Source: Albifimbria verrucaria (Eukaryota > Ascomycota > Sordariomycetes > Hypocreales > Stachybotryaceae). Taken from it: 64,000 bases of DNA. Below are positions 27,282 through 40,254 of this stretch, piece after piece; position 1 is the stretch's first letter; every line of letters starts with the position of its first letter. The position numbers were made by a program, and so were the translations under genes. The notes beneath the pieces are model-generated. The model ran no database searches, was not told the origin of the DNA, and saw nothing but the letters and a program-made list of their open reading frames with translations. The stretch spans positions 1,240,001-1,304,000 of the forward strand of contig JAHREC010000013.1 of the NCBI GenBank assembly GCA_020081605.1, written 5' to 3'.

Positions 27282-30200
27282 ATAATAATAAAAAATGAAA
27301 ACAATTTAAAATAAAAAATACTTTAAATATATTATATAAGTGTTAAAATTATAAATTTTAGTAGTAAATTTAATTATAAGAAATATAAAATATTAATTAT
27401 AAAATTAGTATTTTTAAGGATAATAAAAATAAGTAATATTTTTATTATGTTATTAGAAAAATATATAATAAAGAATTAATTAAAAATTATATTAAAGTTA
27501 TTTATATTAAATTAGAGTATAAAATTAAAAAAAGTTTAAAATATAAAATTAATATTAAAATTAAAATAATTATTTTATTTTATAAAAATATTATAATAAT
27601 AATAAAAATATATAATTATTACTGTTACTTATTATATATAATATATTTATCGTTTTATATTATAAAAGAAACTATATAATAAATAAAACTCTTAGTTTAA
27701 ATAAATATATTTATTTTATAGCTTTAATATATAGTTATATTAAGAAGTTTATTCTAAATGTAGTTTATAGCTTATATTATATTAATAAAAAACTATACTT
27801 AGGAAACTATATTAATATTAATAAATATAGTATCCCCTAAGGGTTTATTATAGCCTTAATATAGTATTATAATAAGCCTTTAAGTATAATTATCAATTTA
27901 TAGCCTTTTAATATTATATAAAATAGACTCCTTAAAAAAAAAAAAGATAATAATTATAATAATAATTATATTAATTATTAATAGCTTTTAAGAGTAGAAT
28001 AATAAAATACTTAATATAGCTTTATATATTATATAATCTTAAAAGAATTTATAATTTCTTATATTTTTATAATTCTATAATTAAATAAATAAGCTTTTTT
28101 ATTTATATATATATATTATAAATATAATAGCTTTATAGTATTTATATTTTTATATTTAAGTTATTAATTAATATAAAAACTATTTTTAAATTTCTTTTAT
28201 ACTAATAATAGTAATAATAATATAAATCTACCTTATTTTTATATTATATTTATTATATATATATTTTATAATATTTTAATATTTTATAAATATTTAATAA
28301 TTTAATTTTTCTTTCTTCTATATTATTAATATTTCTTTTTAGAAAAATATTATTTTTATTTTTATTTTAAATATACCTTCCGCCTTTATCCTTAAAAAGC
28401 CAAAAAAATAAAAAAACTAAGGCTTTTAAAAATATATTAATACTCTTAACAAGAATAAAGTAAATTTAGTATATACTCTATAATATATATTTGATATATA
28501 AAGGGTTCAAGGTATAAAGCCTTATTAATTTATATTATAATTAAAAATATATATATTATTATTAATATAATATTATTTTTTTATTAATTTATTAATAGTT
28601 TTAATTATTATTAATTATATAATTTATATTTATATATATTAAATCTATATTTTAATAAACTTTAAGAAAGATTATAATATATATTATATAATTTTAATAT
28701 TAATTTATATTATTAATTTTTTATTATTATTTATAGTATTATAAAAGTTTTAATTAAGAAAATTTATTTTTATTAAAAAAGGTTTTTAATAAATCTTTTA
28801 TAGAATTATAATTTAAATATAATATAAATTTCTTAACTTTATATTCTTAATATAAGAATTATATTATATTTTAAAATAAGATATATTTAGCCTTTAAACC
28901 TAAGTTTAATTATCTTTCTATTATTATATTTATATTAAATATAATAAATAATTATAATATAATAATATTATTATATTCTTTATTTAAAAATTTATAATTA
29001 AGATAATTAAAGTTTTAAAGGTTATTAAAAAGCTTAAAAGAATAAAAACAATAAAAATTAAATAAAGCTAGCCTTGCTACAAATATAATATATTTATAGT
29101 TTAATATTATTATTATTTTTAAGAACCTATAAGCTTTTAATTTTTTAAGACTTAATATAAAGATTTCTTTTATTATATAAGTTTATTTTTATATTATTAT
29201 AGTTTCATTTTTCTCATTTTCTTTTCTTTAATAATATATTATAACTTTTTAATTATAATTCTATATTATAACTTTTTAATTATAATATTTTTATTATAAT
29301 TTAGAAATCATAATATAGAATTAAATATATATTTATATTAAGCTTAATATTAATATATAATATATTTATAATAATAAAATTATAATTTAATCTTCCATTA
29401 AATCAAAATATTTTAAATAGTATATTTAAAATAATTTATAAATAATTAATTTAACTTTATTAAGATATAAAAAGATTTTATTAAATTTAATATAGTTTTA
29501 TAGTATTTTATATTAATTATATATTTATATTTATAAAACAAATAATAAATAAGAATATATATTATATATTTATAAAATAAATAATAAATTAGAATATATA
29601 TTATATCTTTTTATTTTTATAATAATATTAAAATATGAGGATATTTAGGATTTTTTTAATAATGAGAACTTTTATTATTAAATTTCTTTGATTTTTATTT
29701 ATATATATATATATAATTTTATATTTTTTAAGCTTTTATATAACTAAAAGCCTTAATAATTAAAAATATATATATATACTAATTATTTTAATTATATATT
29801 AACCTTAATATATATAAAATAGTATTTTATTTTTTATTAATATTTTTATTTTAATATTATTAGCTTATATATATATCTTTTAAAAATAGTTTTTATAGCT
29901 TAAGTATTATTTTAATATATTTAAAGTTTTTATAGTTTTTTACTTTCTTATATTTATATTTTTTATTTTAAGATCTTTACAACTTTTATAATTATAATAT
30001 AGAAAGAAATTAAAGCCTTTCTAAGATTATTATAATATTTAAAATTTATAATCTTTTTATAAAAATAAAAAATAAAAATAAGATTTTTAATTTAATTCTC
30101 AGGTTTTTGATTAAGATTATATAATATATATTATTTATAATTTAAGAAATCTTTATTTATTATTTAATAAGAAAAATATATTAAATATATAATTTATTAC

Positions 30201-30429
30201 TTTTTAGAATAAGCTTATAATAAATAAAGGCTTTGTGTATAATATATATATAAATAATTTTATATATAATATATAAATATAATTACTAGAATACTTTTAT
30301 ATTAATATAATAAAATTAATTAATATTAAATATTATTAAGTAAATTTAATAAATCTAATTTCATTTTTATAAAAAAATTAAATTATTTTTAATTAAATTA
30401 ATATTATATTTATATTACATTTAATATTA

Positions 30430-31400
30430 ATAATAAGACCTAACTCTATACCTACTTTAAATTAATAAATATCTACTACTTTTATAATAAAATATAGCTA
30501 AGCTTTAATCTATCTATATTTATTATAGAATTTTAATAAAGGATCCTAATATACTAACTTATTAATATTATTTATCTATCTTTAGAAAGTTATTTAGCTA
30601 TATGATAAATTTTATATATATTAATATTATTTATTTATATTAATTTATTATTATTTATAAGATTGGGTCCTAGCTTATATTATTATTATTCTATAATCAA
30701 TCTTTTTAATAATAATTAAATTAATCCTTAATATTTCCTTTTATTTTTATTTTTTTCATTAATATTATTTTAATTATGTAATATTAAAGGGTTAGATTAG
30801 CTATATATATATATATATATATATATAATGCTATTTATAATATCTTTATTAATAGTATATTTAAAAGTCTAAAAATATAAAGTTAATTATAATATTAATA
30901 TTATTATAATTATCTATAGTAGCTATTATATATTAATATATCTATAGTATTCTTATGTTTACTTTATATATATTTAATTATATAATATACTGTAGCTTAA
31001 CTTTAAGAGAAATTATTTTTATTATAGATAATATAATAAATATAATTAATAATAATAATATAAGAATTATAATCTATTTTACTATAAGCTATTTAAAAGC
31101 TTTTATATATTTAAATATAATTATTTTATATTTTAACCTATTCTTTAGTATTCTACTTAGAATAATATTATTATTTAATTAATCTTTTTGTTTAATAATT
31201 ATTTATTAAAGTTAATTTAAGATTATAGTTATTTTCTTTATTTATTTAATTTTAATATTAATAATAATCTATATTTAATAAGATTATAAGCCTTTTTATT
31301 TTTAAAAAAAATGAAAAGAATAATAATAACTATATAAAATTTAGATTCTTAATATTTTTAAATCTTAATATTAATATTAAAATCTTTGAATAATTAATTA
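30430..31400 (+). mobile_element. Degraded repeat copy B (inverted relative to copy A)
   Basis: This is the plus-strand partner of 24,950-25,905. It starts near ACCTAACTCTATACC and runs rightwards, so the two copies diverge from a 4.5-kb spacer. A 75-codon open frame (30,955-31,182) has the same core as the frame in copy A, including INIINNNNI and AFIYLNIII. A third, weaker match in the orientation of copy A ends at about 33,236 (33,184-33,236). Survival of a short frame in both copies is likely chance in stop-rich RIP sequence and is not evidence of a gene. Confidence 0.6.
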
Positions 31401-31663
31401 TATTTATTTTATATTAATTTAAGATTTATAGAAAATATTTTTAATAAATATTTATATAAATAATTTTTAATAAAATAATTATTATTTTATTTATCTTAAT
31501 AATCTTTTTAATTTAATAATTATATTTTATTCTTTTTAGAATAATAATAACTTTTTAAAATAATATTAATATTATTTATATTAATACTAATATATTCAAT
31601 AATTATTATATAAAATTACTATTATTAATAATAATATATTCTTTGATTATAATATAAAATAAT

Positions 31664-31731
31664 TTAATAATAAAAATAATTTAATAATAAAAATAATATA
31701 ATAATAAAAATAATTTAATAATAAAAATAAT
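31664..31731. repeat. 17-bp unit repeated four times in tandem
   Basis: Four head-to-tail copies of TTAATAATAAAAATAAT, with the third starting AT instead of TT, lie in AT-only sequence. Confidence 0.65.
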
Positions 31732-34700
31732 TAAATTATTAAAATAATAATATTTATTAATAAAATAAATAATTACCTTTTTTATAATTAAACCTAGGTT
31801 TTAAATATATATTTTTATATTTATTAATTAATTAGGATTCTTAATAAATATAATAAATTATTTATTAAAAGAAATCTTTTAAATAATTATTAATAAATAT
31901 ATTTTAAATAAGAAAAAATACTTTAAAATTTATATTATATTTTATTTCTATTATTATAAGATTCTTTATTATTTTTAAGAAAAAAGCTTTATAATAAAAA
32001 GTATATTTTTATTTATATATTAATAAAAAAATATAATATATTTCTTAATAATATATTAATATTTAATATTTTTATTATATTAATATTTTAATTAATAATT
32101 ATAATTTTTAATCTTTTAATATTAAATTCCTTTTATAATATTATTAATTATATAATAGCCTAAATATATTAAAGTTTAATTTCTTTCTTTATAAAAATAA
32201 TAATAATATAAAAGGTTTTATAAATAAGTATTATTATATAAAGATTAAATATTAATTTTTATAATAATTAATTTTATATATATTTTTCAAAAATTAAATA
32301 TATAAATATTCTTTAAATAGCTCAATATTAATTATTAAAATAATAAAAATAAAAAAATCTAATTTTTATTATATATTAACTCTTAAGATTAAACTTTATT
32401 ATTTATTTAAAGTTTATAAAATTAATTAAATAAATATTATATAAATATTTTATTAATAAATTTTTAAAAATAATATTATTAAAAAGCTTTTAAAAAATTT
32501 AATTAAATAATATTTTTATATTTTTATTATTATTTATATATATATTTATTAAAGAATTTAATTTAAGTTAATATTAATTTTAAAAAATAAATAATATTAT
32601 AATATTTTTTTAATACTTTCTTTTTAGTATTTTATAAATATTTATTTATTATTAAGTTTATAATTATATATATTATTAAATAATTTTATTTATTAAATAA
32701 TTTATTTTTTTAATTATAAATAATTAATAATAATTATAAATACTTAATAATAATTATAAATAGATATTATATATATTAAGTTTTAATTCTTTTATATATT
32801 TTTTTATTTATTTTAATAAAAATATATATATCTTTAGAATTTAATAATTATTAACTAAATAAATTTTTATTATAATAAATAATAATATACTATAAGTATA
32901 TAGTATTTAGTTTCTGTTAATAAATAATAAGCTTAATATTAAACTTCTTAATAAACTTATTTATTAAGTTAAAAGCAGCCTTATAAAAGCAAAAGAATAA
33001 TTAAAGATAATATTTATTATAAAAATTATAATATAAATAACTTTATATTAAACTAAGATAATTAAATAATAGTAGTTATTAATATTATATAAAAAGGGGA
33101 ATATATAATATATAAAAATATATAAAATTATATTTTTAATATAAATTATTAATATTATTTAATACTATTTATTTAAAAAGTATAAACTATAAAAGTAATA
33201 AATATTTATTAATTCATAGTAAATAAAGACTTAGTTTTTAATAATATTAATATTATATTTTATATTAATAATATTTATATTATTTATATAATTAATAGTT
33301 ATAATATTTAATAAACTCTTAAGAATTTTATAATAATTATTAATATATAAAATATATAATATTAATAATAAATTAAAAGCCTAAAAGATTCTAATTATAA
33401 TAAAATATTCCTTTAAAATTTAATTATTAAAATAAAAATAATCTATTTATAAAATAATATAGTTTTTAATTTATTTAAGAATTTAATTTAAAAAATATAT
33501 TTTATTTAAAATTTAAATTAAGAACTTATAAATAATTATATTAAAACTATTTTTAATATTTAATTAAAAAATAAAATAAGATTATATTAAACCTATATTA
33601 TTTATATTATTTTAATTATTATTTTTATATTTACTTCTATAAATTAATTTAATTAATTATTTATTTATATTTTAAAGAAAAAATTATATATTTTATAATA
33701 AAAATAGTTTAATTTTTAATATTAATTTTTATTTTATTAATTATATTAAATAATTAAATATATTTTTAATTTTTATAGATTTAAGATTCTTTAATATAAT
33801 TTTTAGTTTTTTAAATATTATTATAGAAATAATATAAAAATTATTAAAAAATAATTAAATATAAAATTAATTTAAATTAAAATTATTATTATATAAAAAA
33901 GATTTATTATAAAACTTAAATAAATTAATTAGAATTTTATTATTAATATAAATTTTTATAATTATTAATAAAATAATATATACTATATATTTAAAATTAT
34001 AATTTTAATATTAATTAATATATTATTTATATTATTATAATTCTATATTCTTATTATATTATAATAATCAATATTAAAATAATTAATATATTAAAAAAAT
34101 TATTTTATTAAAATATAAGCTGATTTTTAAAGGTTTTTATAATATTAAATATATTTATATATAAAAACTTTTTTAAAATATATAATATATATAAATATAA
34201 ATTTCAATTTATTTTTTAATTAAATTTAATATTCTATTAATTATATTATTTTATTTATAAAATTATATAAAATTAATTTTAAGAAACATTTTTATATAAT
34301 ATATTATATATTATATATATTATAAGTTTAAGCTAATTATACTATTTTATAATTATTAAAGATTATAAAATTATTTAAAGGTTATATTTTATAGTATATA
34401 TATTTTATATTTATTATACTTTTTATTATTCTATAATTTTATTATAAGTTTAAGTATTAAAATTTTAGAATATTTTCAGAAAACTAATTTATTAATCATA
34501 AATAAGATTTAATCTATAATTTAACTTCTAAATTTATTTATTTTAATTTACAAATTAAAAATAATAATAAATATATTTAAATATATTATTAATTTAATTA
34601 TAATTATTTTTTATTTATTATATTTTAACAATAATAAAAAATATAATAAAATAAATTATATTTATAATATAAAATATTTATATAGTATAATTAAAGCTAT

Positions 34701-36425
34701 TTAATATAATATTAATATTTATTTATATTTTCTTTAAGTATAAAATTATTAATTATATAATATTAATTATATTTATATTATAATAAATAATATAAATATA
34801 TAAAATTAATAATCTTATAATAAATATAATTTTATATTTAAGATATTACTATTTTTATTATAATATTCTATAAAAGAATTAATATATAATTTTAAAGTTT
34901 ATTAAAAAAAACTATTAATATTAAATTTATAATATAAATATTTAATTTAATTATAATATAATTCAAATATTAATTTTATATTAAGTCTTTAAGTTATATA
35001 TAATTTTAATATATTAATAATATAATTAAAAATTTAAATTATAAACTTTTTTCATATATTTTTAAAAATTATTAAAATTAATTATATAATTTTTATAATA
35101 TAAGCTTTATAATATATTTATAAACTTTAATATATATAAAATGTATAAAATTAAGCTTTTTATTAAATATTATTTTAATATATATATAAATTATTAATAT
35201 AATATATTTATTAATTATTTAATAATATATATTTTATTTAAGGGTTTAATTTTTATTATTAATATTTATTATAGCTTTTTACTTTAAATAAATAAACTAT
35301 AATATCTTATTAGATTTATTTTATATTATACTTAAAATAACTTTATAAATTTATAAAATAAAAAGAATAATAAAATTAATAAATATATAATTTTATATAA
35401 ATATAAAACTATTTTTTTATTATAAAAATATATAAATATCTATCATAAAAATTATATAAATAAAAGTTTTTTTATATAATAAAAAATTTTAAAAGATATA
35501 TATAATAAAATAATAAAATAAATTATAAAATTATTATTTTTAAGGTTAATATATATAATAGTATTTTTAAATAAATATATTAATATATAAGTAAAAATAT
35601 TTTTAAATTATTAATTAGTTTTTTAATAAAACTCTTTAAGAAATTAATTTAATATAATTAATAATATAATATAAATTATATTAAATTAAAATAAAATATA
35701 TTGATTTTTTTAAAAAAATAAAATTCTAAATTTATATATTTTATTTTTATTTTATAATATAAATTTATATAAATTATTATAATTTATTAAATTAAATAAA
35801 AAAATAACTTATTATATTTAAATATATTATATAAATCTTTAAAATATAATATAAAATATATTTATAAATAATAAAAATAAATAATAATTTATAAAAAATT
35901 AATTTTATTTATTAATAATTTTAATAAAAAATTTAAAATAATATAATATATTATAAACTTAATATTAATATAAATTTAAAAAACTTTTAAAAAGTAATAA
36001 AAAAAATTATAAAGATTATAAATTTAATATAATTTATTATAATAATTATAATTTATAATAATAAAAATAATAATATCTTTATTAAATAATATAATATAAT
36101 AAATATTAAATTAAAATATTCTATATAAAAATTCTTTTTATATATTTTAAATTTATATAAAATAAATTATAAGATTCTTATATAAATTATTAAAATTTAT
36201 TCAAAATTAAAAAATTAAATAAATATTAATATATAAATAAATTTTAAAATATAATTTAACTATTTTATTAAATATAATTATAAAATATACTTATATATAA
36301 TATTAATTTCTTTATAATATATATATATATAATATAAAATTAAACTTTTTTAAAAAATATATTTAAATATTAATTAATATATATATTTTAATTTTTATAA
36401 AAAAACTATTTAATATTTAAATAAG

Positions 36426-36733
36426 AAATTAATAAAAATTTTATAAATAAAAAATAATTATTTTTAATTTATTTTATATATAAATTATATTATTATATAA
36501 ATAATAAAATATTAATTTTTATATAAATATTATTATAATTTTATATAAAAATATATTATAAAAAATATATTTAAAATATAAAAAAATTATTATTTTAATA
36601 AATATATTTTTATAATAATTTTAAAAAATAAAAATAAAAAATTAATTTAAATTATATAAATAAAATATTAAATATATATATATATATATTATAAATTATA
36701 AATAAATAATATTTATAAAATATTTAAAATAAA
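36426..36733. other. 308 bp without a single G or C
   Basis: Between the G at 36,425 and the C at 36,734 every base is A or T. Neighbouring 60-base lines from about 35.5 to 37.75 kb also hold very few G or C. This is the most depleted part of the tract and contains runs such as the TA repeat near 36,676-36,688. No coding capacity is visible. Confidence 0.9.
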
Positions 36734-37353
36734 CTTTTTAAATAAAAATAAATTAAATAAATAAATTAAATAAATAAATTATTAAATAAAATTATTATAT
36801 ATTTAAATTAATTTTATATATTATTATATTTATATAATTTAATATAATAATTATATTATAATATTTAATAAAGTTAATATATAATTTAAATTTATATTAT
36901 ATTAAAATTATAAATTAAATTTTATTTATTATAATTATTTATATAATTTTAAATTAAAAATATATTTTATATTTATAATGATATTTTTAATTTTAAATAT
37001 TTATAAATATTTTTATAATATTATTTAAATTTATAATTTAATAATATATTTATATATATATATAATATTTTTATTTTATTTATATAAAATTTAAAATTCT
37101 CTTTTAATAACTTAATAAAAATTTAATAAAATAAATTATTTATATAAAATTATATATAATTTAAATTTTATAATATAAAAATTTTTAATTTTTTTTAAAA
37201 ATTATTTTATTAAAATTTAATTTTTAAAATATTTTAATAAATTTATATATTTAAAAATTAAAAATTAAAAATTTATTAAATATTTTTATAGAATAAAATA
37301 AAAAATATATTTTAATTTATTTTTTTAAACTTTTATTAATAATATATTAATTT

Positions 37354-37472
37354 TTTATAATTTATTTTTATTTATAATTTATTTTTATTTATAATTTACT
37401 TTTATTTATAATTTATTTTTATTTATAATTTATTTTTATTAATAATTAATTTTTATTTATAATTAATTTTTA
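37354..37472. repeat. 17-bp unit repeated seven times in tandem
   Basis: Seven contiguous copies of TTTATAATTTATTTTTA lie head to tail. Units 1, 2, 4 and 5 are identical, unit 3 has one C, and units 6 and 7 differ by one or a few A/T changes. The array lies in the GC-poorest zone, shortly before the 37.8-kb LTR-like island. Confidence 0.8.
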
Positions 37473-37791
37473 ATAATATAATTTTTTATTAAAAATAAAT
37501 AATTTTAATATTTTATAATTATACTATATATATTTTTAACTTATTAATTATTAATATATTATATTTATTTTATTAATTAATAATTAATAAAAAATATTAT
37601 AAAATAAAATATATTATAAAAATAAATATATAATATAATATTAAATTTTTTTATAATATAAATCTTAAAATTAATAAAAAATTATAAATTTAATATTTAT
37701 AATTATTAATTTATAATATATTTTATTATTATTATATTATAATAAAAATATTTATATTATTATATTTAATAATATTTATATTTTATTATAT

Positions 37792-37992
37792 TGTAAAATA
37801 ACCTACCCTATCTTATTGAGTATATAACCTGCTTTATAGGTTATATAATCTTAGCGCTCCTCTAGAGTTAGCTTAGAGGCTCACGAGGAAAGCCCTAAGC
37901 CTACAAGCTTTAGTTATATAATATAGGTATAGCTACCTTGGAATATATCTTATGCCGCCTCTGCCTAACTTCCCTGTGTAGCAATTGCTATA
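37792..37992. mobile_element. Solo-LTR-like island near the tract edge, about 201 bp
   Basis: A block of near-normal composition starts TGTAAAATAACC and ends GCAATTGCTATA. If the last TATA was TACA before RIP, the ends are TGTA...TACA, as in many fungal LTRs. It includes an inverted pair around 37,820-37,850 (ATATAACCTGC...GGTTATAT) and a CTCTAGAGTTAGCTTAGAGG motif. No clear 5-bp target duplication is seen, and no internal retroelement sequence adjoins it. The class is inferred from ends only. Confidence 0.5.
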
Positions 37993-38039
37993 ATAATATT
38001 AAAAATATATCTTTATTATTATATTTATTATATTAGAAG

Positions 38040-38493
38040 AATTAAATTGAGATAATATAAAATATATTCTAAGATAATTATATTTATATTATATATTTAA
38101 AGCTTATAACCTTAAGGCTTTATTTATAAGCCTTTAAGCTAACTTTAGGGATTAATATTATTATAAAATCTCTTCTATAGATTATTTACTCTATATTATA
38201 AGATAAATTATTAATATAAATTTTATAATTTAAAATTATTAAAATATAATTTAAATATTAATTTTAAATTAATATATAAAAATAAAATTAAAAGAGTATA
38301 TTAACTTAATATATATTAAATATAATAAATATATATTATTATATTTATATTAAATATATTTTATATTAATTAATTTATATAAATACTCTTAAAAAGAGAT
38401 AAAAGTTCAATAATTTAATTAAATATAATCTCTTTTTATTATATAATTTAATAATTACTCTAAAATATATCTTATACTATCTCTATTTTAATT
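38040..38493. mobile_element. RIP-degraded TIR element at the heterochromatin edge
   Basis: Terminal inverted repeats of about 43 bases (38,040-38,081 and 38,451-38,493) agree at most positions. Both read AATTAAA, then GAGATA, TATAA, ATATATT and TAATTAT from the outside in. The interior has the TTATAAGCCTTTA core shared with 5,610-5,860. There is no coding frame, so it would be a non-autonomous element. It is the last repeat before normal DNA begins near 38,670. Confidence 0.55.
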
Positions 38494-38670
38494 ATTTTAT
38501 ATAATACTTATTATAAGAATATATATTTAGTTAACAAATTATATAAATTTATTTTCTAAAATACTCTATTTAATATTTATAGCTCTTTTCATTCTTCTAA
38601 TTTCTTTTTTTATCTTTATCTTAATATCTAATTATATATTCTAATCTTATTATATACTTCTATTGTCTTT

Positions 38671-38833
38671 CATTTTCGTTTTAAACACTATCCGCAAGCC
38701 CTACCTCTAAACCTTATATTCCTTATTGTGCTCTCCTCTATTTTCCTGCGACTAAGACCAGCCGCATCGTCCTTATTTTTTTAATCATGTCCCTCCTTTC
38801 CCACTTTTCTTCTTTCATCACAGCTCGTTCCGC
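38671..38833 (+). promoter_or_regulatory. Boundary segment and pyrimidine-rich promoter
   Basis: Composition changes from AT-only to normal over about 30 bases near 38,670. The following ~160 bases are rich in C and T on the plus strand, including a TTCCCACTTTTCTTCTTTC-like stretch just before the ceramidase start codon. Such pyrimidine tracts are common upstream of fungal start codons. It is all the normal-composition upstream sequence that this gene has. Confidence 0.5.
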
Positions 38834-40254
38834 ATGGCCCTTTTCAAGGCCCTCAACGCCCTCCGGGCTCCATATCCAGGTCATCGCGAAGGTTTCTGGG
38901 GCCTCCAGACTTCCACACTGAACTTCTGTGAGGAGGTTTGTGATCTATCTCTTAATTCCTCTGAGACACAATACTAAGCAAAACTTCTAGGATTACAATC
39001 TATCATTCTATTGCGCTGAGCTGTGCAATGTCAGTGGCTATATGCTCCCTCTTAAGTCAACGTCCTGACTGGAGCAGACTGTGACCAACACATTATTCAT
39101 CTGGCTTGGTGCCAAAGGGATACGTAGCTGCATTCAGCAATCGCATCCCTTGATCTTTCTTTCCGCATATGTGGGTTATATAATTGTTGGACTGGGATCT
39201 ATCTCTTTTCATGCCACCCTCAAATGTGAGCGAACTAATATGCACGAATATTTATGAATTCAAAGCACTAACTATGATGATAGACCCAATGCAGCTCGTG
39301 GATGAGCTCTCCATGATATACACCACCTGTTTGATGATGTACGCGAGTTTCTCTTTCTCACTATCCAGAATATTCTCTGTTTTCCTTGGAACAGGCCTCT
39401 TGAGCTTGTCGGCTTTTATTACGGTGAGATCCCGACTACTTGCGCTAAGGGAACCAAACTGAACATCAGACTAGCTCTATTATTATCTGACGAAGGATCC
39501 AGTCTTTCACCAAACCGCTTATGCTGTGTTGACTGCCGCAGTAGTCTTTCGCAGCATCTGGATAATGGAGTTTCAACTACGTCCGGCGTTGAAAGAGAAG
39601 AATGCCGAATGGCAACCATTACTCCGGAGGATGTGGGCCATGGTCATCACTGGTATGCACCGCTGAAGTTTGCAAGTATGGTTGACGTCACACTCATCCA
39701 ATTCCAGGGTTAACAGTATTTCTGGGTGGCTACCTTCTTTGGAGTCTCGACAACGAGTTCTGCGCGGAGGCACGACATTGGAGGCGCCTTATAGGCCTGC
39801 CCTGGGCGATAGTGCTCGAAGGCCATGCTTGGTGGCATCTTATGACCGGACTAGGTAAGCTACCCTTGCTTAGATACGGGATGGTATGACCCTCAACATG
39901 CTAACATTATGGCAGGAGGTAAATTGCCATAACCCATGTTTTTGCTTACATTGGGTTCTTGCTTCATCTTTCTCTTAAAAAACAAAGAAGCAAAACAAAA
40001 ATGAGCAACGAGAAACAACAACACTACAGAAAGCTTCACAAGCCTGATAGACTCTGTTATCGCTATGGTAATAATCTCTAGACAACGCTGACAAGAAGTT
40101 TGTAGCATATTACTACATCACATGGGGAATCTGGCTACGACATTGCCTTTCGGGACGAAGCGAAGAGTTTTACTTGCACTGGCCTCGGCTTTGGACATCA
40201 ATCCCTGAAGTGCGGCGCATTCAGGGCCAAATACAAAAAGCGAAGTCATTATGA
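38834..40254 (+). CDS. YPC1: Alkaline (phyto)ceramidase, 8 exons
   Basis: This integral membrane hydrolase of the ER/Golgi cleaves (phyto)ceramide to sphingoid base and fatty acid. Exons are 38,834-38,935, 38,991-39,029, 39,078-39,225, 39,284-39,423, 39,475-39,652, 39,708-39,854, 39,916-39,918 and 40,106-40,254. They join in frame to 301 residues, close to the family's usual length. Family landmarks are all present: GFWG and TSTLNFCEEDY near the N-terminus, GSISFHATLKYPMQLVDEL (His92, Asp103) and EGHAWWH (His242, His246). Those histidines and the aspartate correspond to the zinc site of the alkaline ceramidase/CREST superfamily. The C-terminal WGIWLRHCL motif follows. No frame errors or RIP damage appear, although AT heterochromatin begins about 150 bp upstream. 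The 3-nt seventh exon restores the Gly of GLGAYYY; a single longer intron (39,855-40,105) would also stay in frame but lose that Gly. Confidence 0.9.

Larger units (their letters stand above)
1..38670. repeat. AT-rich RIP-degraded heterochromatic tract
   Basis: Almost the whole stretch is A and T, with dense TpA steps and stop codons in all frames. Remaining C lies mainly in CT or CC context and rarely before A, and remaining G mainly follows A or G. That is what repeat-induced point mutation (CpA to TpA on both strands) leaves behind. Depletion deepens rightwards: the first line of the window still holds several G or C per 60 bases, while many 60-base lines between 35 and 37.7 kb hold none or one. 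Short islands of normal composition and recognisable transposon relics are listed separately. No intact gene was found. It may be centromeric, subtelomeric or an interstitial RIP block; the sequence alone does not decide. Elsewhere in this tract I see only low-complexity AT sequence. Confidence 0.93.

Noticed and set aside
37354..37472. Tandem array as a CRISPR
   Set aside because: The units are contiguous with no unique spacers, in a eukaryotic AT-only setting.
1..38670. Possibility that the AT tract is mitochondrial or a linear plasmid
   Set aside because: No mitochondrial genes, rRNA or tRNAs are seen. The sequence shows RIP context bias and nuclear transposon relics, and it runs straight into nuclear genes.
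1..38670. Calling the tract a centromere
   Set aside because: Composition and transposon relics fit, but subtelomeres and interstitial RIP blocks look the same. CENP-A or Hi-C data would be needed, so no such feature is listed.
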